Below, in pieces: positions 9,001-18,300 of a DNA stretch of 64,000 bases (position 1 is its first letter; each line of letters begins with the position of its first letter). The notes beneath the pieces were generated by a model, which did not search any database, was not told the DNA's origin, and saw only the letters and a program-made list of their open reading frames with translations. Source of the stretch: Mesonia maritima (GTDB lineage: Bacteria > Bacteroidota > Bacteroidia > Flavobacteriales > Flavobacteriaceae); NCBI RefSeq assembly GCF_042433895.1, contig NZ_JBHLUA010000003.1:1-64000 (forward strand). The letters run 5' to 3'. The position numbers and the translations under genes are program-made.

Positions 9001-9683
9001 ATCTCGAGCGTATTAATCGCGATTTAGAACAATTTGTTTCCATTTGTTCGCATGATTTACAAGAACCGCTTTCTACTATTAAATTTGGTAGCGACGTCCT
9101 CGGAAAAATGTATGCCGATAAACTCGATGAAAAAGGAAAAAATTACATTTCTTATATCGATCAAGCTTCCGACAGGTTGTCAAATCAAATAAAAGCCTTG
9201 TTAGATCATTCCAGAATTGGTAGAAATACCGAGAAAAAATTAGTGAATACCAAAGAATTGGTAGAAGTTGTAAAATACGATTTAGGTAAACGTATTCGCG
9301 ACACACAAGCAAGTGTTCACGCCGGCTCTTTACCAAAAATAAAAGCTTATGAAGTAGAACTTCGACTTTTATTTCAGAATTTATTGAGCAACGCGTTAAA
9401 ATATATTTCAAAAGAACGCAAACCGGAAATTAGAATTTCGGCCTTTCAAGAAGGTGAATATTGGGTTTTCTCAGTAATGGATAACGGAATTGGAATTTCA
9501 GAAGAAGACCAAAAAAATATTTTCACCATTTTTAATCGCGCTCCTACAGAAGAAAAATATGAAGGAACCGGCGTTGGTTTGGCACACGTAGAAAAAATCG
9601 TTTTATTACATGAAGGTACTATTTGGGTAGATTCACAATTAGGCGTGGGAAGTACGTTTTATTTTAAAATTAAAGCGAAATAA
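6039..9683 (+). CDS. CheB-CheR-PAS-PAS-histidine kinase hybrid
   Basis: A 1214-residue multidomain sensor. Residues about 15-205 are a CheB methylesterase domain (GASAGG with Ser27; SGTGSDG). Residues about 215-480 are a CheR methyltransferase (SAM loop VWDVACSTGEEAY). Residues about 657-737 are a coiled coil rich in NEEL repeats. Two PAS domains follow, then a HisKA/HATPase kinase from about 990 (SHDLQEPL with His1005, N-box NLLSNALKY, DNGIGI, GTGVGL). No classical chemotaxis genes are near, so CheB/CheR probably work in cis or on another receptor. I use ATG 6039 rather than the in-frame GTG at 5982, because the earlier 19 residues are hydrophobic and atypical. Its TAA overlaps the next ATG (TAATG), indicating translational coupling. 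Confidence 0.92.
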   Translation: MTKTSQKEINQPQVKNETSRIIAVGASAGGLEALKAFFDNIPESDRNSYIVIQHLSPDYKSMMGELLAKSTHLPIEQIKDKTEILPGRIYLIPPVSNLVIEDEMLHLIDKPKNQKLNLPIDLFLESLANFKKEKAIAIILSGTGSDGTRGIRAIKEQGGMVMVQDPEQAKFDGMPQSALHTGLVDYTLAVEEMGAELQEFINAPLVLQLDEKNIEYDEKTLTKILQLVDEETGLDFREYKYSTLARRIARRINVCKCNSLEEYHNVLLSTPEEIPILYREFLIGVTKFFRDSQVWDILKQDVIPEMVEEHEEGEPLKVWDVACSTGEEAYSLAMCFMEEMERQQKKLEIKIFATDIAQKHLDIGSQGLYAESIVADIETELLHKYFIPKGSGYQVIEKVRRMVIFSKHNIIKNPPFSRMDMVFCRNLLIYFQSSIQKKALNVLHYGLKENGILVLGTSESVHTHREHFEDISRNWKIFRNVFPRKRLKAETLRTSTHHNLSENKTQNTYKRARTNGRTQKQKFVNELNEAILEQFGGASVFIDSDYHILEAIGEFRKYASLPVSGFSTNLLDMMDANLKHVVQSTVKKASKKNKKTRYESAIYEHDGKEKALDLIVKPFRQSNLENETNFVLTFLEKDINLNDIKPVEKVTLNSQTEEYINELEEELKKTKEELQQSLEEIETSNEELQAANEELLASNEELQSTNEELQSVNEEINTVNAENVQKMDDLAQLNADMNNLLESTDIGTIFLDSSLRIRKFTPAIRRHFSLINSDVGRPIDNFTTSFGVSPGKDLVSRCKKVLQTGKILERNILSKEGKNYLQRISPFVNSDDKREGVVITFVDIESLQKAKNKLVASEKRFKSFYEEDPVMHFSVDPNNSLIVQCNEESVEKLGYKSKDEIIGKPIYDLYEDESQLKALKLNKIFQKEGELKNVEQEMLTKDGAIIPVIMHSTAEFDELGNIVTNRFTCVDISELKNTQDELRKQKADLERINRDLEQFVSICSHDLQEPLSTIKFGSDVLGKMYADKLDEKGKNYISYIDQASDRLSNQIKALLDHSRIGRNTEKKLVNTKELVEVVKYDLGKRIRDTQASVHAGSLPKIKAYEVELRLLFQNLLSNALKYISKERKPEIRISAFQEGEYWVFSVMDNGIGISEEDQKNIFTIFNRAPTEEKYEGTGVGLAHVEKIVLLHEGTIWVDSQLGVGSTFYFKIKAK

Positions 9684-11911
9684 TGAGTCAAGAAAACTAT
9701 GCGCAAAACGTCACCATAACCAATTGTGATAAAGAACCTATTCATATTATTCCGCAAATACAAGTGCATGGATTTTTATTGGTTTGCGATCCTTCTTCCT
9801 TAAAAATTACACAAGGAAGTGAAAATACCATAACGCATATAAATGTTGAGCTGAATGAACTTTTGGATCAACCACTTGAAAATCTTTTACCTTCGGCTTT
9901 TGTAAAAGAATTGGATAAAATTATTTCTGAAGAAAAAACCTTTCTTCCGAAGCAAATTAAGTTAGCAGAAAAAGAATGGTTAATGATTCCGCATCTGGAA
10001 AATAATCATCTTATTCTAGATTTTGAACCGACTGGAAAAATTTTAGATCCGCTTTTTTTTCAAGAACAACTCACTAAAATTTTAAATGAATTAGACGCTG
10101 CTAATTCTATTTCAGAAATGTGCCAAGAAGCGGCATCCTTAGTAAAATATTTATTCGATTATGATCGCGTAATGCTTTACAAATTTGATGAAGAATGGAA
10201 TGGAAAAGTAATTGCTGAAGAAAAAGAAGAAGAAATGCAATCGTGGTTAGGTTTGCATTATCCGGCAACCGATATTCCAAAACCGGCGCGCGAAATTTTC
10301 TTAAAACAAGGCGTAAGAATGATTAGCGATGTTCATTACGAACCGGCAGGAATTTCACCGGTAAATTCGCCTATAAATAATGCACCGCTAAATTTATCGA
10401 AATCTGAAATTCGTGGCGTCTCTCCTATTCATATTGAATATTTAAAAAACATGAATGTGGGCGCATCGTTAACAGCCGCGGTTGTTTTAAACGGAAAGCT
10501 TTGGGGATTGTTAGCTTGTCATCACAACACGCCAAAATTTGTAAGTTATCACCAACGCCAATCGTGTAAGTTTTTAACACAAGTTTTCTCCAATAAATTA
10601 GCACTCAAAACCACCAATACTTTTTTAGAAAAAATTGCGTATTCCGAAGATATTAGAAAAAAACTGGTGATTCAAATGCGCTCAATGGATCAAATTTCAA
10701 GGGCGTTATGCAAATTTAAACCCAAATTTACAGATTTAATTGAATGCGGCGGCGGAGCGGTTTATCTGGATGGTAAACTAATTTTATGCGGAAAAACACC
10801 TGAAAAAAAGGATGTTTTACAACTCATTGAAGAAAAACTGAACAAAGAAAAAAATAAGCTTTTTTATACGCGAAGTTTAATGAAAAAGTTTCCTTCCGCA
10901 GAAAAATATAAACATAAAGCTTCGGGAGTTTTAAGTATTCGAGTAGGAAGCGAAGAAAAAGAAAATTATCTAATTTGGTTTCGACCTGAAGAATCTCAAG
11001 TAGTCGATTGGGGTGGAAATCCTGAAAAAAACGGCGTGGTAAAAGATGGTGTTGAATATTTAAGTCCGCGGAAATCTTTCGAGCGTTGGTCAGAAAAAGT
11101 TTCAGGTGTTTCCAGTTCGTGGCAAGCTTACGATTTTGAAGCCGCAAATTCGCTTCAAGACAGCATTACGTATGTAATTGTTCAGCAACAAAAAGACAAA
11201 ATTAGTACCTTAAATGAGCAATTGGTAGAAGCTAACCAAGAATTAGAAACCTTTAGTTATAGTGTTTCACACGATTTACGCGCACCACTTCGTGGAATTG
11301 ACGGTTATGCTAATATTTTAAAAGAAGAATACAGCGATCAATTAGAAGAATACGCTCAAGAAGCTATTCAAACTATTATTGAATCTGCTGAAGAAATGGA
11401 TGTATTAATTGAAGATATTCTCACCTACGCCAAAGCAGGAAAAGGAAAACTTCAACTAGAAACTTTCTCTTTAAAAAAGCTAGTCGAGAACGTTTTAATA
11501 AAACACAACGTAAAAAAATCGTATCCTTCAACTGAAATAATTATTGACGAAAATTTACCAAAAATTGAAGGCGATCGCCGAATGATTTCACAGTTAATCA
11601 ATAATTTATTGGGAAATGCGCTAAAATATTCTACAAAAGCGAAAAATCCTAAAGTTGAAATTGGATATAAAATCGAAAATGAAAAAAATATCTTTTTCAT
11701 AAAAGATAACGGAATTGGATTTGACCCAAGTTTAAAAGATAAAATTTTTGATGTATTTTCGCGCTTAGCCGGCGATGATTATGCCGGTTCAGGAATTGGG
11801 CTGGCTATTGCAAAAAAAGTAGTTGATAAGCACGATGGAGAGATTTGGGTAGAAACCAAGCCTGATGAAGGATCTACCTTTTATTTTACGCTTCTTGAAG
11901 AAGAACGCTAA
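9683..11911 (+). CDS. bphP: bacteriophytochrome histidine kinase
   Basis: A 742-residue red/far-red photoreceptor kinase with PAS (about 10-115), GAF (135-305), PHY (315-500), HisKA (520-590) and HATPase domains. The biliverdin-attachment cysteine is Cys15 in TNCDKEPIHI. The GAF signature is PATDIP (194-199, PASDIP in most homologues), with the conserved chromophore-pocket His250 in SPIHIEY. The PHY tongue has PRKSF at 462-466. Kinase boxes are SHDLRAPL with His530, NNLLGNALKY, DNGIGF and GSGIGL. All residues needed for a photoactive biliverdin-binding phytochrome are present. The downstream heme oxygenase supplies the chromophore, and the downstream receiver is the probable phosphoacceptor. 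Confidence 0.96.
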   Translation: MSQENYAQNVTITNCDKEPIHIIPQIQVHGFLLVCDPSSLKITQGSENTITHINVELNELLDQPLENLLPSAFVKELDKIISEEKTFLPKQIKLAEKEWLMIPHLENNHLILDFEPTGKILDPLFFQEQLTKILNELDAANSISEMCQEAASLVKYLFDYDRVMLYKFDEEWNGKVIAEEKEEEMQSWLGLHYPATDIPKPAREIFLKQGVRMISDVHYEPAGISPVNSPINNAPLNLSKSEIRGVSPIHIEYLKNMNVGASLTAAVVLNGKLWGLLACHHNTPKFVSYHQRQSCKFLTQVFSNKLALKTTNTFLEKIAYSEDIRKKLVIQMRSMDQISRALCKFKPKFTDLIECGGGAVYLDGKLILCGKTPEKKDVLQLIEEKLNKEKNKLFYTRSLMKKFPSAEKYKHKASGVLSIRVGSEEKENYLIWFRPEESQVVDWGGNPEKNGVVKDGVEYLSPRKSFERWSEKVSGVSSSWQAYDFEAANSLQDSITYVIVQQQKDKISTLNEQLVEANQELETFSYSVSHDLRAPLRGIDGYANILKEEYSDQLEEYAQEAIQTIIESAEEMDVLIEDILTYAKAGKGKLQLETFSLKKLVENVLIKHNVKKSYPSTEIIIDENLPKIEGDRRMISQLINNLLGNALKYSTKAKNPKVEIGYKIENEKNIFFIKDNGIGFDPSLKDKIFDVFSRLAGDDYAGSGIGLAIAKKVVDKHDGEIWVETKPDEGSTFYFTLLEEER

Positions 11912-11924
11912 TAGCTGAAAATGT

Positions 11925-12479
11925 ATGATTACAATACCTTTACGAATTTTATTGGTAGAAGATTTTAAAGTTGATGCCGATCTTACCAAAAGACAAATCG
12001 CAAAAATAGTAGAGAAACCTGAAATTGAAGTTGTTGATAATTTAGAAGATTGTAAACAAAAATTGCAAAATTTTGTTCCAGATGTAATTATTTCAGATTA
12101 TAATCTTCCTACTTGTAACGGATTGGATGTCTTGCAATTATCAAAAAAAATAGATGAAAGTATTCCGTTTATTTTTTTAACCGGAACTATTGATGATGAC
12201 GAATTAGCAGCCAATACCATTCTTGCCGGCGCTAGCGGATTTATTCTTAAAAAACATATGAAACATCTTGACGAAAAACTTCGCCCATTGCTGAAGAAAG
12301 TTGTTTTTAATATGATTGAAAAGGAAGAACTGCGCGAAAAAATCAGAAAAAATAAAATCGCCGTGAATCAAATTTATCAATATTTAGATAATATGAATGC
12401 CGATAACGAAGAGCAACGCACCAATATTGATAAGATTAGAAAAAATATTGAACAAATAGAATACAAGCAAGAAGACTAA
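11925..12479 (+). CDS. single-domain response regulator with C-terminal helical tail
   Basis: A 184-residue receiver protein without a DNA-binding output domain. It has the acidic pair E12/D13 (LLVEDFKVD), the phosphoacceptor D58 in IISDYNLP, T in LTGT and the lysine in FILKKH. Residues about 130-184 form a charged coiled coil that could drive dimerisation. It belongs to the phytochrome-associated Rcp1-like group, which receives phosphate from the phytochrome kinase. Its stop codon overlaps the heme oxygenase start by one base. Two histidine kinases upstream could both feed it. Confidence 0.9.
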   Translation: MITIPLRILLVEDFKVDADLTKRQIAKIVEKPEIEVVDNLEDCKQKLQNFVPDVIISDYNLPTCNGLDVLQLSKKIDESIPFIFLTGTIDDDELAANTILAGASGFILKKHMKHLDEKLRPLLKKVVFNMIEKEELREKIRKNKIAVNQIYQYLDNMNADNEEQRTNIDKIRKNIEQIEYKQED

Positions 12480-13057
12480 TGATACTTGATAAGTTAAGAG
12501 AAGCGACTAAAAAATTACACGAAGAAATTGAACAAGATAATCTTGCTGAACATATTATTTCGCATAAAATAAGCTTAGCAGATTATAAATTATTATTGCT
12601 TCAAAATTATATTGCTTATCACGTTACCGAAACAGAAATTGCAAAACAACTTTCAAGTTTTGAACCTTCAAAAGCTAAACGGTTAGAAAAAGATTTAGCG
12701 CAATTAAATATTTCAACTCAATTGGTAAATGAGTTTAAAAACGATTTTTCTTGCCAAACAGAAGCTGACGCTTGGGGTGCACTTTACGTAGTTGAAGGTT
12801 CTGCTTTAGGCGGAATGCTCATCGCTAAAAACCTTTCGGAATGTAAAAATTTAACCGAAATTGACGTCCACCATTTTTTTGATGGTAATCATAAAAATAT
12901 AGCGGGCTGGAAAGATTTTTGCAAAGCTTTAAAGAAAAAAGATTTTTCTGAAAAAGAAACGAAAGAAGCCATTGAAAAAGCAAAAGAAACCTTTGTATTT
13001 TTTGGGGAAGTATTCAACAGAACAAAAAATTCTTCGATACAAACGCAATCAAATTAA
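12479..13057 (+). CDS. bphO: heme oxygenase (biliverdin-producing)
   Basis: A 192-residue biliverdin-producing heme oxygenase of the bacterial HemO/BphO type. The proximal heme ligand is His14 in ATKKLHEEIE. The glycine-rich distal helix is WGALYVVEGSALGGM. It would open heme to biliverdin IX, the chromophore that phytochromes of this kind attach to their N-terminal cysteine. It is the last gene of the operon and its ATG overlaps the stop of the response regulator (TAATG). It ends 9 bp before the convergent umuC stop, with no hairpin terminator in between. Confidence 0.93.
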   Translation: MILDKLREATKKLHEEIEQDNLAEHIISHKISLADYKLLLLQNYIAYHVTETEIAKQLSSFEPSKAKRLEKDLAQLNISTQLVNEFKNDFSCQTEADAWGALYVVEGSALGGMLIAKNLSECKNLTEIDVHHFFDGNHKNIAGWKDFCKALKKKDFSEKETKEAIEKAKETFVFFGEVFNRTKNSSIQTQSN

Positions 13058-13066
13058 AACTTCCGT

Positions 13067-14329
13067 TTAAGAAATTTCTAATAATTCTTTCCATTGGGTT
13101 GTATAACGCGGACTCCGTTCTTTTTTAATTAATTCCCATTCCCCAATTCTTCGCGAATCCATTAGTGCAGGAGCTAAAGCAGTTTTTCCGAATTTTTGAT
13201 TTATTCGATCAAAGGCTTCCATAAGACCGGCTTTTTCGTCAGTTTGCTGAAATAAACTGGTTTGCACATATTCTTTCGGTATAATTCCGCTTAAACAAAC
13301 CCCTACTTTTTTGTAGCGATAACCCGGTTTAAAAATTTGGTGTAAAGCTTTTTTTCCTTCAGCATTTAAAATAAACGTATTATCGGTAGGAACTTCTAAA
13401 GTCACAGTAATACTATTGTGGTATTGTTTATCATGTTCACTATGATAATTAGTCTGAAGAAAAATTTTTAAATATTTAGCACAACAATTTTGGCTTCGTA
13501 AAACTTCACTTACTTCATTTATATAATAGGAGCAAGCTTCTTCGATAACCGCTAGCTTTTTGAGTTTTTTCCCGAATGATTTTGCAGTTCCTATTGCCTT
13601 TTTAGGTTTTGGTAAACGTTCGAGCGGCAAACAATTTTCTCCTTGAAGTTCGCGCCAAGTACGCTCACCCACAACTGTCATCTGTTTTCGTACCCAACTT
13701 AATGGCATTTTTGTAAAATCAAATGCGGAATAGTTTCCGGTATCTTGAATTCGCTTCGCATGTTTTCTTCCAACGCCCCAAACATCTTTTATTTTTGCCC
13801 ATTTCAACGTATCAATTCTTTTTTCTTCAGAATCAATTACAAAAACATCTTTATTTCCCGCTTCTTTTTTTGCTCTTCTATTAGCAAGTTTTGCTAATAC
13901 TTTAGTGGGCGCAATTCCCACGCCTACAGGAAGACCTGTGTAGCGTTTAATTCGATCTCGAATTGCTATACCATAAGCTCGTAAATCTTGATGTTTCATT
14001 CCAGAAAGATCAATAAAAGATTCGTCGATGCTATAAATTTCTACCACAGGTGAAAATTCTTGTAAAATTCGCATCACGCGATCAGACATTTCTCCGTAAA
14101 GTGTGTAATTGGAAGAAAAAAAAGTCACTCCATTTTCAATTAACTGTTTTTTAATTTTAAATACCGGCTCAAACATAGGAATATCTGCTAAAGCTTTTGC
14201 CTCTTGGTTAGCTGCGATCACACAACCATCGTTATTACTCAATACCACAACCGGTTTTCCTTTTAAATCGGGTCGAAAAACTTGCTCGCAAGAAGCGTAA
14301 AAACTATTACAATCAATTAAAGCAATCAT
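13067..14329 (-). CDS. umuC: UmuC-type Y-family DNA polymerase
   Basis: A 420-residue Y-family translesion polymerase catalytic subunit. Palm residues are visible: ALIDCNSFYASCEQ with the first aspartate at position 5, and SIDES with the paired acid. The little finger and the C-terminal UmuC-specific region (about 360-420) are present. I start at 14329 because the family begins with the short MIALID strand; an in-frame ATG at 14362 would add an unconserved tail. Its ATG overlaps the TGA of the upstream umuD (ATGA), so the two are translationally coupled. It probably acts in damage-induced mutagenesis. Confidence 0.93.
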   Translation of the reverse strand: MIALIDCNSFYASCEQVFRPDLKGKPVVVLSNNDGCVIAANQEAKALADIPMFEPVFKIKKQLIENGVTFFSSNYTLYGEMSDRVMRILQEFSPVVEIYSIDESFIDLSGMKHQDLRAYGIAIRDRIKRYTGLPVGVGIAPTKVLAKLANRRAKKEAGNKDVFVIDSEEKRIDTLKWAKIKDVWGVGRKHAKRIQDTGNYSAFDFTKMPLSWVRKQMTVVGERTWRELQGENCLPLERLPKPKKAIGTAKSFGKKLKKLAVIEEACSYYINEVSEVLRSQNCCAKYLKIFLQTNYHSEHDKQYHNSITVTLEVPTDNTFILNAEGKKALHQIFKPGYRYKKVGVCLSGIIPKEYVQTSLFQQTDEKAGLMEAFDRINQKFGKTALAPALMDSRRIGEWELIKKERSPRYTTQWKELLEIS

Positions 14330-14685
14330 AACGAATGAATCACATAAGTAACCACTCCCCACAATTCGAAAGTTTCTTTTTGGGAAGGATATTTCATTAA
14401 ATCAAACTCACCTTCTTTTATTACCAACGCAATTTTTCCCTGCTTGAAACCTAGCGAACGGTCAATAATGAGAACATCTTTTTTATAAATTCCTAAATTT
14501 TCCCAAGCGCTTCCGCCAATGCGTATAAAAAAAGTTGCTTCTTTATTTTCCACCAACACTTCCGATAAATCGATGCTGCGTTCTAAATAATGCGTCGCCG
14601 GACTCGGAAATCCAGTTTGCATCGAAACCTCAGCGGAATGTCTGGGTTTTGCTCGTTTTATAGGGCCAAAATCTATTACATCCAT
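14326..14685 (-). CDS. umuD: UmuD-like protein with catalytic Ser and Lys replaced
   Basis: A 119-residue LexA/UmuD-fold protein whose numbering aligns with E. coli UmuD without gaps up to residue 99. The self-cleavage site Cys24-Gly25 is Thr24-Gly25 (QTGFPSPA). The catalytic Ser60 (SGDSM) is Ala60 in RIGGSAW. The catalytic Lys97 (GEFTVK) is Met97 in GEFDLM. About 20 residues present before the last strand in E. coli UmuD are missing, while the closing WGVVTYVI is kept. It is coupled to umuC, so it should still partner the polymerase, but by this alignment it cannot self-cleave. No LexA-type operator was identified upstream. Confidence 0.85.
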   Translation of the reverse strand: MDVIDFGPIKRAKPRHSAEVSMQTGFPSPATHYLERSIDLSEVLVENKEATFFIRIGGSAWENLGIYKKDVLIIDRSLGFKQGKIALVIKEGEFDLMKYPSQKETFELWGVVTYVIHSL

Positions 14686-14733
14686 AATTCAAAATTAAGG
14701 AATATTTCCTAAATATTGTAATAATTCCAATAA

Positions 14734-14762
14734 TTGTATGTCGATTTTATTTCTTAAATTTG
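14734..14762 (+). promoter_or_regulatory. Bacteroidota promoter, nearly leaderless
   Basis: TTG at 14734-14736 and TAAATTTG at 14755-14762 match the -33/-7 consensus (TTTG, TAnnTTTG) with an 18-bp gap. The -7 box ends 6 bp before ATG 14769, so the transcript would be leaderless or nearly so. Confidence 0.6.
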
Positions 14763-14768
14763 CTTTTA

Positions 14769-15179
14769 ATGAAATCATTTCACAAAATAATTGCGCTTAC
14801 AATGGCATTTTTGGTGCTGTTCTCTACTTCTGCATTTGCGGTAAGTATGCATTATTGTGGAAATACGTTGGTCAACTATTCTTTTTCTGCGAAAGCAAAA
14901 ACCTGTGGAATGGAAAAAATAGATCAGCAAAAAATTCCTTCTACCTGTAATATTGCAAAGAAAAATTGCTGCAGCGATAAAAAAATCGTAAAAGATCAAG
15001 ATGAAATAAAAGCAACACTAGAACTCCACGTTCCACAGCAATTATTTTTAGCTAGCTTTTTCTACACGTATATTAATTTATTTGCAAGAATAGATCAACA
15101 AATTATTCCGTTTAAAGATTATTCCCCTCCTCTACTCGTCAGCGATATTCAGCTGTTAGACGAAACTTTTTTGATTTAG
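14769..15179 (+). CDS. HYC_CC_PP-family small Cys-rich secreted protein
   Basis: A 136-residue protein with a signal peptide (cleavage near STSAFA). The mature part begins MHYCGNTL, then has KTCGME and NCCSDKK, and later a PP pair (YSPPLL). These give the name HYC_CC_PP to a family found in Bacteroidota next to CusA-type efflux genes. The cysteines and histidine suggest periplasmic binding of Cu(I) or another soft metal. I start at ATG 14769; the ORF extends 9 bp upstream only through a TTG and non-family residues. It is the first gene of the metal island and is followed by a large stem-loop before cusA. Confidence 0.8.
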   Translation: MKSFHKIIALTMAFLVLFSTSAFAVSMHYCGNTLVNYSFSAKAKTCGMEKIDQQKIPSTCNIAKKNCCSDKKIVKDQDEIKATLELHVPQQLFLASFFYTYINLFARIDQQIIPFKDYSPPLLVSDIQLLDETFLI

Positions 15180-15192
15180 CATAATCTTTTTA

Positions 15193-15301
15193 GAGCGCAA
15201 CCCTTTCGGGTCGGGCTATTCGCTATATCTTTTATATTCTCATTTTTCAACTTCGTTTAAAATGAGAATATAAAAGGATGTCGCTTCTATCCCTTGCGCA
15301 A
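15193..15301. repeat. REP-like extragenic palindrome
   Basis: Two 18-nt arms at 15229-15246 and 15259-15276 are perfect inverted repeats around a 12-nt loop. An imperfect outer part (GAGCGCAACCC on the left, CCCTTGCGC on the right, with GGGCTATTCGC opposed to GCTTCTATCCC) extends the stem. The architecture is that of a dispersed intergenic repeat. Here it lies between the small Cys-rich gene and cusA, so it could also attenuate read-through. Confidence 0.7.
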
Positions 15302-15350
15302 AAATCGACCTGCATTTTTCAAAAAATAACGTCTAATTTAGTGAAAAGCT

Positions 15351-18300
15351 ATGCTGAATAAGAGCATTAAATTTCTAATTTATAACAAACTAGTAGCATT
15401 TTTGCTACTCCTATTGCTAGTTGGTTGGGGTTTTACCAATTCTCCTTTCAATTGGGATTTAGGGTTTTTACCTAACAATCCGGTAGCGGTAGATGCGATT
15501 CCAAATATTGGTGAAAATCAACAAATCGTTTTTACGAAATGGCAAGGAAGGTCTCCACAAGATATTGAAGACCAAATTACTTATCCGTTAACTACAGCGC
15601 TCTTGGGAATTCCTGGCGTAAAAACCATTCGAAGTTCTTCGATGTTTGGTTTTTCCAGCATTTATATCATTTTTGAGGAAGATGTAGAGTTTTATTGGAG
15701 TCGTAGTCGAATTTTAGAAAAACTCAATTCGTTACCCGCAAATTTACTTCCGCAGAGCGTAAATCCGAGTTTAGGTCCAGATGCCACTGGACTTGGACAA
15801 ATATTTTGGTATACGCTCGAAGGAAGAGATAAAAACGGAAATGTAACCGGTGGTTGGGATTTACAAGAACTTCGTAGCATTCAAGATTACTACGTAAAAT
15901 ACGGTTTATCCGGCGCAAGCGGCGTTTCTGAGGTTGCTTCGATTGGCGGTTTTGTTCAAGAATACCAAATTGATGTTCAGCCTGAAAAAATGCGGCAATA
16001 TAATATTGGTTTACAGCAAATCGTAAAAGCCGTAAAACAAAGTAATCGTGATATTGGCGCACAAACTTTAGAAATTAATAAAGCTGAATATTTGGTGCGT
16101 GGTTTAGGCTACGTAAAATCGATTGAAGATATTGAAAAGACTGTAATTGCTGCAGAAAATTATACTTCACTTCGAATTAAAGATATTGCTAAAGTTCATT
16201 TAGGCCCAGAAACACGCCGTGGAATTCTCGATAAAGAAGGCGCTGAAGTTGTAGGTGGCGTTGTGACGGCTCGCTACGGCGCAAACCCGATGGAAGTTAT
16301 TAATAATGTAAAAGCTAAAATTGATAAAATTAGCGGCGGTTTACCTTCAAAAACTTTAAAAGACGGTCGTACTTCACAACTCACTATTGTTCCGTTTTAT
16401 GATAGAACCGAACTTATTCAGGAAACGCTTGGAACTTTAAATGAAGCTTTAACCCTAGAAATTTTAATTACCATTCTCGTCATTGTAATTATGGTTTACA
16501 ATTTACGCGCCTCCTTGCTTATTTCAGGATTATTGCCGGTAGCGGTTTTAATGGTTTTTATTGCGATGAAGTTTTTTGATGTTACCGCGAATATCGTAGC
16601 CCTTTCAGGAATTGCTATCGCTATTGGAACAATGGTCGATATGGGAATTATTCTCACGGAAAATATAATTAGGCATCTTGAAGAAGCGAATACCAACATA
16701 GATCGGAATAAAATTGTTTATCAGGCGACTTCAGAAGTTTCAGGCGCAATTGTAACCGCTGTTTTAACTACCATTATTAGTTTTATTCCTGTTTTTACTA
16801 TGACAGGAGCCGAAGGAAAACTTTTTCATCCGCTGGCATTTACCAAAACAATGGCGCTTTTGGCTTCTTTAGTTGTCGCTTTATTTTTTATTCCACCTTT
16901 TGCGGCTTTACTATTTAAAAAACGTAAAAAACAAAAAAAAGGAATATTTCTACTCAATATTTTATTAATCATCATTGGAATTTCAGCAATTATTTACGGT
17001 TTTTATGTCGGATATTTCGTGGTGGGTTTTGCGATAATTAATATCCTTCAACAGCAAAATTACCTATCGAAAAAAAATAGTAATAAACTTCAGATCTTAC
17101 TTTCCGTATTAGTCATTATTTATTTTTTAGCTGAATATTGGCGACCTCTTAGTATTTCACAAAATATATTTTGGAACCTTGTTTTTGTCGCTATTCTGGT
17201 CTTCGGAATATTAGGAACTTTTACACTCTTCAGAAAAAAATACACCCGAATTTTACTGTGGACGCTCGATCATAAACTCTTGTTTCTTTCTATTCCAACT
17301 GCTTTAATTATCTGCGGAATTTTAATTATGCGAAACACCGGAAAAGAATTTATGCCTTCCTTAAATGAAGGATCTTTCTTACTCATGCCCACTTCGCTTC
17401 CACACGCTGGCGTTGAAGAAAACAAACGTATTCTCCAGCAACTTGATATGGCGGTGGCCAACATTCCGGAAATTGAAACCGTTGTAGGAAAAGCAGGAAG
17501 AACCGAGTCGGCTCTCGACCCTGCTCCGCTTTCGATGTACGAAAATATAATTCAATATAAATCGGAATTTGCACGAAATGAAAATGGCGAAAAACAGCGC
17601 TATAAAATTAATGATGAAGGATATTTTGTGTTGAAAAATGGAACTTTAACTTACAATAAAAACCATGAAGTCGATTCAACTGAAAATAATAAAGAAATTT
17701 CACTTTGGACGAGCATAAAAACTGAACAGCTCATTTCTGATGAAGATGGTGAATATTATCGAAATTGGCGTCCGGAAATTGAATCGCCAGATGATATTTG
17801 GAATGAAATTTCTCAAGTCACCAAATTACCGGGAATTACCTCAGCGCCAAAATTACAACCTATCGAAACGCGATTAATTATGTTGCAAACCGGAATGCGC
17901 GCACCGATGGGAATAAAAGTTCAGGGTCAAGATTTAAAACAAATCGAAAGTTTCGGGATGCAATTAGAAGAAATTTTAAAACAAGCTGAAGGTGTTAAAG
18001 ATGAAGCGGTTTTTGCCGATAGAATTGTAGGAAAACCCTATTTATTAATCGATATAAAGCGTGAGAAATTAGCACGCTACGGCATTACAATTGATGATGT
18101 TCAGCAAATTTTAGAAGTCGCAGTTGGCGGAATGCAACTTTCGCAAACTGTAGAAGGTCGTGAACGTTACGGAATTCGAGTACGCTATCCAAGAGAATTA
18201 CGAGACAGTCCAGAAGATTTAAAGCAAATTTATATTCCGGTGGCAGACGGAAAACCGATTCCGTTGAGTGAAGTTGCCGAAATTAAATACGAAAAAGGTC

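Noticed and set aside
14330..14362. Longer umuC start
   Set aside because: It would add 11 unconserved residues overlapping umuD; the ATGA overlap at 14326-14329 is the usual coupling.
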